From Ramlibacter agri (GTDB taxonomy: Bacteria; Pseudomonadota; Gammaproteobacteria; Burkholderiales; Burkholderiaceae_C), in assembly GCF_012927085.1 (NCBI RefSeq), contig NZ_JABBFX010000003.1, forward strand, positions 1-64,000: a DNA stretch of 64,000 bases. Reading direction: 5' to 3'. The position numbers and the translations under genes were made by a program. This document shows positions 35,591 to 43,917 of the stretch, one piece after another. Positions within the stretch are counted from its first letter, which is position 1. Every line of letters begins with the position of its first letter. The notes below the pieces were generated by a model. It saw only the letters and a program-made list of their open reading frames with translations. It had not been told where the DNA came from and did not search any database.

Positions 35591-36862
35591 ATGAACCGCG
35601 ACGTCCGCATCACCCAGGTCCGCATCACGCCCGTTGCCTTTCGCGACGGGCCGCTGCTCAACGCCGCGGGCATCCACGAGCCCTGGGCGCTGCGCGCGAT
35701 CCTGGAACTCGAAACCTCCGACGGGCGGGTCGGCATCAACGAGACCTACGGCGATGCGCCGATGCTCGCGGTTCTGGAGCAGGCCAAGGCGCACGTGCTG
35801 GGGCTCTCGCCCTTCGAACTGAATCGGATGGAGGAGCGCCTGCGCGGCTCGATCCGCCGCGAGGATGCGCCGGCGTACACGCTCGCGCCGGGATCCGACC
35901 CGTCGCGCAATACGGCCAAGGCGATCAGTGCCTTCGAGGTGGCGATGCTGGACCTGCAAGGCCAGATGGTCAACGCCCCCGTCGTCGACCTGCTCGGAGG
36001 CGCCGTGCGCTCCAGCGTCGCCTACAGCGCCTACCTGTTCTTCAAGTACGCGGAGCACCACGGCAAGCCCTACGAGCCCGATGCCTGGGGCGAGGGCATC
36101 AGCCCGGAGCAGATCGTCGCGCAGGCGAAGCGGATGATCGGCCTGTACGGCTTCCAGAGCATCAAGCTCAAGGGGGGCGTGTTCGAGCCGGCGCACGAGG
36201 TCGCCTGCATGCAGGCACTGCACGAGGCCTTCCCCGGCCTGCCGCTGCGCCTGGATCCCAATGCCAACTGGTCGCTCGCCAGCAGCATCGCGGCTGCGCC
36301 GGCGCTTGACCAGGTGCTGGAGTACTACGAAGACCCGTGCCCCGGCCTCGACGGCATGGCCGAATTGAAGAAGCACACCAGGCTGCCCCTGGCCACCAAC
36401 ATGGTCGTGACCTCGATGGCGGAGTTCCGTGCCAACGTGCAGAAGCAGGCGGTGGACGTGGTGCTGTCCGACCACCACTACTGGGGCGGCCTGCGCGCCA
36501 CCCAGCAGCTCGCGCGCATGTGCGAGCTGTGGGGCCTGGGCCTGTCGATGCACTCCAACTCGCACCTGGGCATCAGCCTGATGGCGATGACGCACGTGGC
36601 GGCCGCGGTGCCGAACCTGAGCTACGCGTGCGACACGCATTACCCGTGGCAGGACGAGGACATCGTGGTCGGCGGCCGGATCGCGTTCAGCGAAGGCGCG
36701 GTGCGCGTGCCGGCCAAGCCGGGCCTGGGCGTCGAGATCGATCGCAACGCGATGGCGAAGCTGCACGACCAGTACCTGCACTGCGGCATCCGCAAGCGGG
36801 ACGACCTCGCGCAGATGCGCAAGTACGACCCGTCGTTCAGCGGGAAGACGCCGCGCTTCTAG
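35591..36862 (+). CDS. enolase-superfamily dehydratase, glucarate dehydratase-like
   Basis: A 423-residue member of the mandelate racemase/glucarate dehydratase subgroup. The N-terminal capping domain is VRITPVAFRDGPLLNAAGIHEP. The KxK catalytic pair is K192/K194 in SIKLKGGVF. Metal ligands lie in LRLDPNANW and YYEDPCPG, and the other base is H321 in LSMHSNSHLGISLMAMTH. It would dehydrate D-glucarate/L-idarate or a related acid sugar; substrate needs testing. It starts 13 bases after the Bug gene and its stop codon overlaps that of the convergent LysR gene. Confidence 0.87.
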   Translation: MNRDVRITQVRITPVAFRDGPLLNAAGIHEPWALRAILELETSDGRVGINETYGDAPMLAVLEQAKAHVLGLSPFELNRMEERLRGSIRREDAPAYTLAPGSDPSRNTAKAISAFEVAMLDLQGQMVNAPVVDLLGGAVRSSVAYSAYLFFKYAEHHGKPYEPDAWGEGISPEQIVAQAKRMIGLYGFQSIKLKGGVFEPAHEVACMQALHEAFPGLPLRLDPNANWSLASSIAAAPALDQVLEYYEDPCPGLDGMAELKKHTRLPLATNMVVTSMAEFRANVQKQAVDVVLSDHHYWGGLRATQQLARMCELWGLGLSMHSNSHLGISLMAMTHVAAAVPNLSYACDTHYPWQDEDIVVGGRIAFSEGAVRVPAKPGLGVEIDRNAMAKLHDQYLHCGIRKRDDLAQMRKYDPSFSGKTPRF

Positions 36863-37782
36863 TCCAGTCTTGCCTCGATCGCTCTGCGCGACCACTTCGG
36901 CGCCACCATGTGGATGAAGTCGAAGGCAAACGGCTTCAGCAGGTGGTCCTTGCGCAGGCTGATCATGGCGCTGGAGGCCGGGAACAGGTGCTCGATGGGG
37001 ATCGCGCGCAGGTCCTTGTCGAGCGCCGCGTCGAAGGCCATCTTCTGCAGGATGGCCACGCCCATGCCCGCGGCGACGTAGGCCTTGATGATGCTGGCGT
37101 CCATCGCCCGCATCACCACGTTGGGGGTCACGCCGTGCCGCTCGAATTCGCGCTGCACCACCGAGCCCGAGGTGTAGCTGTTGTCGTAGGTGATGAGCGG
37201 CCAGCGCGCCAGTTCCTCGATCGTCAGGTGCTGCACTTTCAGCAGCGGATGCCGCGGCGGCACGACGAGGCAGCGGCCGATGTCGTAGGCCTTGACCGAG
37301 ACCACGCCTTTGGGCACCGGGTCCGGCAAGGTGCATAGCGTGATGTCGATGGTGCCGGCCACCACGCCGCCCAGCATCTGCGCCGGCGAGCCCACCGTGA
37401 ATTCGAGCTTCACCTTCGGCCACGCGGCCATGAAGCGCTTCGTCACGCCGATCAGGGAGTAGCGCGCGTGCACGTGGGTCGTGCCCACGCGCAGCGTGCC
37501 TTCGTCCTGGCCCGGGACGGCTTCCTTCAGGCGTTGCAGCGCGCGGGCGTCCTGCAACACGCGCTCGCACAGGGCCAGTGCTTCCCGGCCGGCATCGGTC
37601 AGCGCCGTCAGGCGGTTGCCGGAGCGAACGAAGATCTCGACGCCGATCTCCTTCTCCAGGCCCCGGATCATCTTGCTGACCCCGGGCTGGGTGGTGTGCA
37701 GCGCCTCCGCCGCGCGCGACACGCTGAAGCCGTTGGCCACCACCTGGCGCACGCACCGCAATTGCTGGAAGGTCAAGGGCAT
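36859..37782 (-). CDS. LysR-family regulator (CysB-like)
   Basis: A 307-residue LysR regulator: N-terminal HTH (LTFQQLRCVRQVVANGFSVSRAAEALHTTQPGVSKMIRGLE) and a periplasmic-binding-like effector domain. The N-terminus and the DNSYTSGS motif resemble CysB/Cbl. The start at 37782 is chosen because GAGGA lies six bases upstream; an in-frame ATG at 37809 is less likely. It is divergent from the lyase-like gene and probably regulates it through a dyad in the shared 86-base interval. Confidence 0.88.
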   Translation of the reverse strand: MPLTFQQLRCVRQVVANGFSVSRAAEALHTTQPGVSKMIRGLEKEIGVEIFVRSGNRLTALTDAGREALALCERVLQDARALQRLKEAVPGQDEGTLRVGTTHVHARYSLIGVTKRFMAAWPKVKLEFTVGSPAQMLGGVVAGTIDITLCTLPDPVPKGVVSVKAYDIGRCLVVPPRHPLLKVQHLTIEELARWPLITYDNSYTSGSVVQREFERHGVTPNVVMRAMDASIIKAYVAAGMGVAILQKMAFDAALDKDLRAIPIEHLFPASSAMISLRKDHLLKPFAFDFIHMVAPKWSRRAIEARLD

Positions 37783-37826
37783 CGCATCCTCACTATTCCT
37801 TCCTGGCAATGATAGGGGAGGAAAAA

Positions 37827-37844
37827 TTCATTTCACAGAATGAA
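37827..37844 (+). promoter_or_regulatory. LysR-type dyad in the divergent promoter region
   Basis: TTCATT, six bases, then AATGAA (37827-37844) is a perfect inverted repeat containing a T-N11-A pattern, the usual LysR recognition form. It lies between the LysR gene and the lyase-like gene, which argues that the lyase starts at 37869 and not at the in-frame ATG at 37809. Confidence 0.6.
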
Positions 37845-37868
37845 GGCCGGCGCGAAGAATGCGCTTCG

Positions 37869-39320
37869 ATGAAGAACCCTCCCGAGTCCGCCGAGCCGCA
37901 CGACGTCAATGCCAGCTTCCGCGGCGGCGGCCAGTCGGTCGGCTGCCTCGACCAGATCAACAAGGCCTCGCTCGTGGCCCTGGCCGAAGCCCGCATCCTC
38001 GAACCCGGACTGGCCCGTCGCATCGCGGCGGGTATCCTGGCCCTGGTCGAGGAAGACCGCGGGCGGCCGCCGCGCTGGTCTGCTGACTACCTGGACTACG
38101 AGCCGCGGCTGGTCGCGCTGGCGGGCGCCGAGGCTTCCTGCCTGCACAGCGGCCGCAGCCGGCAGGACATCTCCGCGACCATCGCGCGCATGAACCTGCG
38201 CGCCGTGTTGCTGGACACGTCGGCGGCGCTGAACGAGGCGCGGCAGGCCATCCTCGCGCTGGCGCAGCTGCACCAGCAGACCATCGTGCCGGCCTATACG
38301 CACGGCGTGCAGGCGCAGCCGACGACCCTGGGCCACTACCTGCTGGCGCTGGATGCGGCACTGGCGCGCACGGGCGAGCGGATGCGCGCTGCCTATGCCC
38401 ACGTGAACCAGGGGCCGCTGGGTGCGGCCGCGCTCAGCACCTCCAGCTTCGCGCTGGATCGCCATCGGCTGGCCGGGCTGCTCGGGTTCGACGGCCTGGT
38501 GGTGAACGCGTATGACGCCAACCACCTGGCGCCGGTCGACACGGCGCTCGAAGTGGCGGGTGCGCTGGCCATTGCCGCCGTCCAGGTGGGCCAGTTCGCC
38601 CAGGACCTGCACGCGCAGTACGCCGATGCGGCGCCCTGGATCACGCTGCAGCGCGGCGAGCTGGTCGGGGTCAGCAGCATCATGCCGCAGAAGCGCAACC
38701 CGGCCGCCCTGGAACAGCTGCGCGTCCAGGGCAGCCTGCTGCTGGGCGAGATGCAGTCGGTCGCGCTGTTGTCGCACAACGTGCGCACCGGCATGTTCGA
38801 CTACCGCGCCTACGACCCGGTGCCCGGCACCCGCGCCGTGGCCTTGCTGGAGCTGCTGCGCAAGGTGGCGGCCTCGCTGGTCGTCGACCGCGAGCGCGCC
38901 TTGGCCGAAGTGCATGCGGACTATTCGACGGCCACCGAGCTGGCCGACGTGCTGCTGCAGCGCGCCGGCGTGCCCTTCCGCACCGGCCACCGCTTCGCAT
39001 CGGCGCTGACCGATTTCGGCCGCGCCCAGGGCCTGGGCCTGCGCGACATCCCTTACCGCGAGGCCGCCCGCATCTACGAGGCCATGGCTTCGCAGCCGCT
39101 GCCGCTGGACGCACACGCGTTCGCCGAAGCCATCAGCCCCGAAGCCATGGTCTTCGGCCGCAAGGGCGCCGGCGGCCCGCAACTGGCCGAAGTCGAACGC
39201 ATGCTGGCCGCGCAACGGCGAGCCCTGGCCGATGCCGGCAGCTGGGTGCAGGCCCGCCGCGACGCCCTGGCGCAGGCCGCGGCGCGGCTCGATGCCGCGG
39301 TGGCCACACTGGCTTCCTGA
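37869..39320 (+). CDS. argininosuccinate lyase/fumarase-superfamily enzyme
   Basis: A 483-residue lyase. The superfamily signature is GVSSIMPQKRNPAALEQLR, with the catalytic Ser pair at residues 269-270, and ASCLHSGRSRQDISATIARMNLRA and PAYTHGVQAQPTTLGHYLLA are argininosuccinate-lyase-like. In this context, between a LysR regulator and a Bug protein, it is unlikely to be the housekeeping ArgH; it more likely acts on an unusual N-succinyl-type or related amino/sugar acid (inference). The start at 37869 has only a weak ribosome site. Confidence 0.82.
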   Translation: MKNPPESAEPHDVNASFRGGGQSVGCLDQINKASLVALAEARILEPGLARRIAAGILALVEEDRGRPPRWSADYLDYEPRLVALAGAEASCLHSGRSRQDISATIARMNLRAVLLDTSAALNEARQAILALAQLHQQTIVPAYTHGVQAQPTTLGHYLLALDAALARTGERMRAAYAHVNQGPLGAAALSTSSFALDRHRLAGLLGFDGLVVNAYDANHLAPVDTALEVAGALAIAAVQVGQFAQDLHAQYADAAPWITLQRGELVGVSSIMPQKRNPAALEQLRVQGSLLLGEMQSVALLSHNVRTGMFDYRAYDPVPGTRAVALLELLRKVAASLVVDRERALAEVHADYSTATELADVLLQRAGVPFRTGHRFASALTDFGRAQGLGLRDIPYREAARIYEAMASQPLPLDAHAFAEAISPEAMVFGRKGAGGPQLAEVERMLAAQRRALADAGSWVQARRDALAQAAARLDAAVATLAS

Positions 39321-39352
39321 ATCCCTCCATCACTTTCCTCACGAGGCAAATC

Positions 39353-40312
39353 ATGAAAAGGCTCCTCGCCCTGCTGGCGACCCTCACGCTTTCGCTGGCC
39401 GCCGCGGCTGGTGGCTACCCCGACAAGCCGGTGCGCATCGTCGTTCCCTATTCGCCGGGCGGCGGCGGCGACGTCGTCGGTCGCCCGCTGGCGGTGGAAC
39501 TGGGCAAGCAGCTCAAGGGCTCCTTCATCATCGACAACCGTGGCGGCGCCGGCGGCAACATCGGCATGGAATACGTCGCCCAGCAGCCGGCCGACGGCTA
39601 CGCGCTGGTGCTGGCGCTGACTTCGCAGCTGGCCATCAACCAGGCGCTGTACCCGTCGCTGCGCTACGACGCGCTGAAGGACTTCGAGCCGGTCACGCTG
39701 CTCGGTTCCGCGCCTTACTTCCTCGCGGTCAACAGCTCGCTGCCGGTCAAGAACCTGGCGGAGTTCATCAAGCTGGCCAAGGAGAAGCCGGGCCAGATGT
39801 CCTATGCGTCCACCGGCAACGGCAGCGGACTGCACCTGTCGATGGAACTGCTCAAGTCCATGGCCGGCATCAACCTCGTGCACGTGCCTTACAAGGGCGG
39901 CGGCGCGGCGCTGACCGACCTGCTGTCTGGCAACGTGCAAGCCATGTTCGTCAGCTACGGCACCGGCGCCGCCCAGATCAAGGCCGGCAAGATCCGCGTG
40001 CTGGCGGTTTCCTCCAGCCATCGTTCGACGGCGCTGCCCGACGTGCCCACGATCGCCGAAGCCGGCGTGCCGGGCTACGACTCGGGCACCTGGTACGCGC
40101 TGCTGGCGCCCAAGGGCACGCCGCCGGACGTCATCAAGCGCCTGCATGACGCCTCGGTCACCGCGCTGCGCTCGAAAGAGCTGGGCGAGCGCTTCGCCGC
40201 CGACGGCGTCAAGCCGATCGGGTCGACGCCGGAGGAGCTCACCCGCTACATCAACAGCGAGCGCGTCAAGTGGACAGAAGTGGTGAAGCGCTCCGGCGCC
40301 ACCGTGGAATAG
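39353..40312 (+). CDS. Bug/TctC-family periplasmic binding protein
   Basis: A 319-residue secreted receptor with signal peptide MKRLLALLATLTLSLAAAAGG. Motifs VRIVVPYSPGGGGDVVGRPL, FIIDNRGGAGGNIGMEYV and QPADGYALVLAL define the family. GNGSGLHLSMELLKSMAGINLVHVPYKGGG is the C-terminal-lobe motif. It lies 32 bases after the lyase-like gene, so its ligand may be that enzyme's substrate. No membrane components are adjacent. Confidence 0.92.
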   Translation: MKRLLALLATLTLSLAAAAGGYPDKPVRIVVPYSPGGGGDVVGRPLAVELGKQLKGSFIIDNRGGAGGNIGMEYVAQQPADGYALVLALTSQLAINQALYPSLRYDALKDFEPVTLLGSAPYFLAVNSSLPVKNLAEFIKLAKEKPGQMSYASTGNGSGLHLSMELLKSMAGINLVHVPYKGGGAALTDLLSGNVQAMFVSYGTGAAQIKAGKIRVLAVSSSHRSTALPDVPTIAEAGVPGYDSGTWYALLAPKGTPPDVIKRLHDASVTALRSKELGERFAADGVKPIGSTPEELTRYINSERVKWTEVVKRSGATVE

Positions 40313-40328
40313 CGTCCTTGGAGGAATA

Positions 40329-40769
40329 ATGGGGGCCATGCAAACCCTGCGCATCCCCCTCATCCTTTCCTCCCTGCTGCTGGCCGCCGGCTGCGCAGTC
40401 GCGGCGGACCCGTCCACCGCCACCGGCAGCGCCAAGGTCACCACGGCCAGCGGCCTGGTGTTCGAATCGCTGGTCGCCGGCAGCGGCGCCTCGCCCAAGG
40501 CCACGGATACCGTGCGCGTCAACTACCGCGGCACCTTCCCGGACGGCCGTGAGTTCGACAGCTCGTACAAGCGCGGCCAGCCGGCCGAGTTCCCGCTCAA
40601 CCGCGTCATCCCCTGCTGGACCGAGGCCGTGCAGATGATGAAGCCGGGCGGCAAGGCGAAGATCACCTGCCCGTCCTCCATCGCCTACGGCGAGCGCGGC
40701 GCCGGCAACGGCCTGATCCCGCCGAACGCGACGCTGAACTTCGAGATCGAGCTGCTCGCGGTCAAGTAG
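40329..40769 (+). CDS. FKBP-type peptidyl-prolyl isomerase, exported
   Basis: A 146-residue protein. The N-terminal export signal ends in LLLAAGCAVAADP, which contains a lipobox (LAAGC) and also a type I site. The FKBP domain spans ~40-146: VRVNYRGTFPDGREFDSSY, FPLNRVIPCWTEAVQMM and the IPPNATLNFEIELL ending. It catalyses prolyl isomerisation in the envelope. GGAGG lies five bases before the ATG at 40329; the ATG at 40338 is an alternative. Confidence 0.9.
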   Translation: MGAMQTLRIPLILSSLLLAAGCAVAADPSTATGSAKVTTASGLVFESLVAGSGASPKATDTVRVNYRGTFPDGREFDSSYKRGQPAEFPLNRVIPCWTEAVQMMKPGGKAKITCPSSIAYGERGAGNGLIPPNATLNFEIELLAVK

Positions 40770-40804
40770 CGCCACAATAGGCGGGCCACCACAGGAGTCC
40801 GTCC

Positions 40805-41428
40805 ATGCTCAAGCTCTACTACGCACCCGGCACCTGCGCGCTTGCCTCCCACATCGCCCTGGAATACGCTGGCGCGCCCTACGAGGCCGTCCGCCTGGAC
40901 TTCAAGGCGCAGCAGCAACGCTCGCCCGAGTACCTGAAGATCAACCCCAAGGGCCGCGTGCCGGCCCTGGTCACCGACCGCGGCGCGCTGACCGAGACGC
41001 CGGCGCTGCTGCTGTACATCGCCCAGGCCTGGCCGGCCGCGCAGCTGGCGCCGCTGGACGACCCCTTCGCGCTGGCGAAGATGAACGAGTTCAACAGCTA
41101 TCTCTGTTCCACGGTGCATCCGTACCACGCGCATGGCGCGCGCGGCTCGCGCTGGTCCGACGACGCGGCGGCCATCGAAAGCATGAAGAAGAAGGTGCCC
41201 CAGACCATGGGCGAGAGCTTCACGCTGATCGAGGAGCAGTTCTTCAAGGGCCCGTGGGTGCTGGGCGAGCGCATGAGCACCTGCGACCTGTACCTGTACA
41301 CCATTGCGCGCTGGCTGAAGGGCGACGGCGTCGACCCGGCGCGTTTCCCGCGCGTGGCCGACATGGCGGCGCGCCTGGAGCAGCAGCCCCAGGTGCAGAA
41401 GGTCCTGGCGGCGCAACAGGCGGGCTGA
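40805..41428 (+). CDS. glutathione S-transferase family protein
   Basis: A 207-residue GST. The thioredoxin-fold half begins LKLYYAPGTCALASHIALEYAGAPYE and carries the NPKGRVPAL cis-Pro loop and TETPALLLYIA (Glu/Ser-type glutathione contact). The C-terminal helical half includes STCDLYLYTIARWL. The pattern resembles beta-class GST. ACAGGAGTCC precedes the ATG. An SDR gene starts three bases after the stop, so the two are probably one operon. Confidence 0.9.
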   Translation: MLKLYYAPGTCALASHIALEYAGAPYEAVRLDFKAQQQRSPEYLKINPKGRVPALVTDRGALTETPALLLYIAQAWPAAQLAPLDDPFALAKMNEFNSYLCSTVHPYHAHGARGSRWSDDAAAIESMKKKVPQTMGESFTLIEEQFFKGPWVLGERMSTCDLYLYTIARWLKGDGVDPARFPRVADMAARLEQQPQVQKVLAAQQAG

Positions 41429-41431
41429 GCC

Positions 41432-42208
41432 ATGTACGCGCCCTTCGACCTCAGCGGCCGCGGCGTCGTGGTGACCGGCGGCAACGGCGGCATCGGCCTG
41501 GGCATGGCGCGGGCCTTGCTCGCCGCCGGCGCCGAGGTGGCGATCTGGGGCTCCAACCCCGAGAAGACCGAACGTGCCCGCGCCGAACTGGCCGAAGGCT
41601 GCGGCGACGCCACGCGCGTCTATGCCTTCGCCTGCGACGTCGGCGACGAAGCCCAGGTGGAGCGCGCCTTCGCTGCGTCGGCTAAGGCGCTGGGCACCGT
41701 GCATGCCTGCTTCGCCAATGCAGGCGTCTCCAGCCCCGGCGTCCCGCTGCTGGAGATGGACCTGGCCGAATTCCGTCGGGTGCAGCGCATCAACGTCGAA
41801 GGCGTGTTCCTCACCTTCCGTGCCGCGGCGCGCCACATGGCGCAGCACGGGCAGGGCGGCTCGCTGGTGGCGACCGCCAGCACGGCGGCGGTGGAAGGCG
41901 CGGCGCGCAACAGCCACTACGGCGCCTCCAAGGGCGCGGTGACGGCCTACGTGCGCGCGCTGGCGGTGGAACTGGCGCGTTATCGCATCCGCGCCAATTC
42001 CATCCTGCCCGGCTGGATCGAGACCGACATGACGGAGCGCAGCTTCGGCAACAGCAAGTTCGCCGAGGCGGTGCTGCCGCGCGTGCCGGCACGGCGCTGG
42101 GGCGCCATCGACGACTTCGGCGGCATCGCGGTGTACCTGGCCAGTGACGCCTCGGGCTACACGACCGGCGAACAGTTCCTCATCGACGGCGGCTACACCA
42201 AGTTCTGA
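41432..42208 (+). CDS. SDR-family oxidoreductase
   Basis: A 258-residue classical SDR. The cofactor loop is VVTGGNGGIGLGMA, the catalytic Tyr-x3-Lys is in HYGASKGAV, and the catalytic Ser/Thr is in ATASTAAVEG. The C-terminal GWIETDM and YTTGEQFLIDGGYTKF are typical of 3-oxoacyl-reductase-like SDRs. Substrate unknown. It follows a GST gene by three bases. Confidence 0.88.
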   Translation: MYAPFDLSGRGVVVTGGNGGIGLGMARALLAAGAEVAIWGSNPEKTERARAELAEGCGDATRVYAFACDVGDEAQVERAFAASAKALGTVHACFANAGVSSPGVPLLEMDLAEFRRVQRINVEGVFLTFRAAARHMAQHGQGGSLVATASTAAVEGAARNSHYGASKGAVTAYVRALAVELARYRIRANSILPGWIETDMTERSFGNSKFAEAVLPRVPARRWGAIDDFGGIAVYLASDASGYTTGEQFLIDGGYTKF

Positions 42209-42218
42209 AGCCGTCCTG

Positions 42219-42845
42219 ATGTCGTTGTCGTGGCCGCGGCCGAGGGCCGCGCTCATCTCTGTTTGCCTCGCGCTGCTGCTGTTCGCGCTGTTCGCGTGGC
42301 AGCTGCTGGCGCAAGGGCCCATGGCGCGGGTGGACCAGGCCGTGACCCTGTGGCTGGCGGCGCACCGGCAGCCCGGGCTCACGACAGCGATGGCGCTGGT
42401 GAGCGACCTGCACCAGACCTGGGTGCTGTTGCTGGCCTCGGCGCTGCTGGCCGGCTGGTTTGCCTGGCGCCTGCATCCGCGGTGGGGCTACACGCTGCTC
42501 GTGGTGCCCAGCGGCATGCTGTTGAACGACGGCGTGAAGAACGTCTTCCGCCGCGCCCGGCCGGTGCTGGAGCAGCCGCTGGTGCACTACGACAGCTACA
42601 GCTTCCCGAGCGGCCATGCGGCGGGAGCGACGGTGTTCTGGGGCGCGGTGTTGCTGGTGGTGTTCGCGCATGCGAGGCACCGCGGCATACGCGCCGCCGC
42701 CGCGGTGATCACGCCGGCGTTGGTCGCACTGGTGTGCTTCAGCCGGGTGTACCTGGGCGCGCACTACCTGAGCGACGTGCTGGCGGCGGTAGGCCTGTCG
42801 ACCGCGTGGCTGGTCGCTTTCGCGACCGCCATGCACCGCCGCTAG
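42219..42845 (+). CDS. PAP2-family membrane phosphatase
   Basis: A 208-residue protein with about five or six hydrophobic helices. All three PAP2 motifs are present: KNVFRRARPVL, YSFPSGHAAGA and CFSRVYLGAHYLSDV. The expected activity is removal of phosphate from undecaprenyl pyrophosphate or phosphatidic acid-type lipids at the outer face of the inner membrane. The start at 42219 lies ten bases after the SDR stop. It converges on the opine-dehydrogenase-like gene. Confidence 0.9.
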   Translation: MSLSWPRPRAALISVCLALLLFALFAWQLLAQGPMARVDQAVTLWLAAHRQPGLTTAMALVSDLHQTWVLLLASALLAGWFAWRLHPRWGYTLLVVPSGMLLNDGVKNVFRRARPVLEQPLVHYDSYSFPSGHAAGATVFWGAVLLVVFAHARHRGIRAAAAVITPALVALVCFSRVYLGAHYLSDVLAAVGLSTAWLVAFATAMHRR

Positions 42846-42852
42846 CCGCGGC

Positions 42853-43917
42853 TTACGCCGAAACGCGCTTCTGCAAGCCCGCGAGCGTCTCGCCGCGCAA
42901 GCCCAGCGCGGCTATCAGGTCGTTCTCCGCGGCCAGATCGCGGTCCAGCACCATGCTCGCCATCTGCACCAGCGTGCGCGTGGCCGGCGTCGGCACGCCC
43001 GCCATGGCGCCCAGCACTTCGCAGAAGGCCAGGCCGTAAGGCATGTCCTCGGCGAGGAAGCGCGTGTTGATGTCGGTCGGGCCGGGCGGGCCGCCCCGCT
43101 TGGCGTGCAGTTCGGCGGCGATCTCGGCCAGCGTCGGCGTCGTCGTGCCGAAGGACTTGGCGAAATGCTCTTCGATCGTGCGCACCTGCAGGCCGAAGGC
43201 ACTCGCCAGTGCCAGCCGCTCGGCGTCGAGCTTGAGGATGACGCCGGCAACCGTCGGCGTCATGTAGTGGTACTGCGGCCAGTTCTCGGCGCGCTCGATG
43301 CGCGTCCAGTTGAACAGCGCCAGCGGGCCATGCGCCACCGGGTTGATGTTGGTCAGCGTCGCCGCCAGGCAGTTGGCCTGCGGCACGAACAGCTCGCCGA
43401 ACAAGGTGCGGCACAAGGCCAGCGCCTGCTCTGAGCGCGCGGCGGGCAGCGTGGCCACGCCCAGCTCGCTGCGGCGGGTCATGATGCGCACCTGCGCCGG
43501 GCCGCTGCGGCGCGCCGTCAGCACCGTGGTGCCGAAGCCGGCCACCGTGATGTCGGCGCCGCGCTGCCTGGCCTGTTCGTAGAGGTACAGCGCCGACAGC
43601 GAAGCCATCGAGCTCACGATCACCGTCTGGCCGCTGCGCAGGTGCGGCAGCAGCTGGTCCATCACGTTCTTGTGGCCGTTCACCGGCACCGCGATCAGCA
43701 GCACCTCGGCGTCGCGCGCCAGGTCCGCCGCATCCGCGGCCACGCCCACGCGCACGCTCGCCTGCAGCACGCCTTCGGCTTGCAGCGGCGCGTCGCGCAG
43801 CGCTGCCGCGCCCTGGCCGCCCGGCGACCACACCTTCACTTCATGGCCCGCATGGGCCAGCCAGGCGGCGCTGGCGTAACCGATGCCGCCTGTTCCTGCG
43901 ATCCCGATCTTCATCAT
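42853..43917 (-). CDS. NAD(P)-dependent opine/octopine dehydrogenase-family protein
   Basis: A 354-residue Rossmann enzyme. The N-terminal GIAGTGGIGYASAAWLAHAGHEVKVW loop binds NAD(P). The C-terminal domain has the octopine/nopaline dehydrogenase pattern: TNINPVAHGPLALFNWT (conserved Asn and His) and FLAEDMPYGLAF...GVPTPATRTLV. Such enzymes reversibly join or split an amino acid and a 2-oxo acid; ketopantoate-reductase-like function is an alternative. It overlaps the upstream Bug gene by four bases, so substrate uptake and conversion may be linked. Confidence 0.8.
   Translation of the reverse strand: MMKIGIAGTGGIGYASAAWLAHAGHEVKVWSPGGQGAAALRDAPLQAEGVLQASVRVGVAADAADLARDAEVLLIAVPVNGHKNVMDQLLPHLRSGQTVIVSSMASLSALYLYEQARQRGADITVAGFGTTVLTARRSGPAQVRIMTRRSELGVATLPAARSEQALALCRTLFGELFVPQANCLAATLTNINPVAHGPLALFNWTRIERAENWPQYHYMTPTVAGVILKLDAERLALASAFGLQVRTIEEHFAKSFGTTTPTLAEIAAELHAKRGGPPGPTDINTRFLAEDMPYGLAFCEVLGAMAGVPTPATRTLVQMASMVLDRDLAAENDLIAALGLRGETLAGLQKRVSA

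Noticed and set aside
37869..39320. Housekeeping argH
   Set aside because: The lyase motifs fit the superfamily, but the regulator and Bug neighbours point to an accessory catabolic enzyme.
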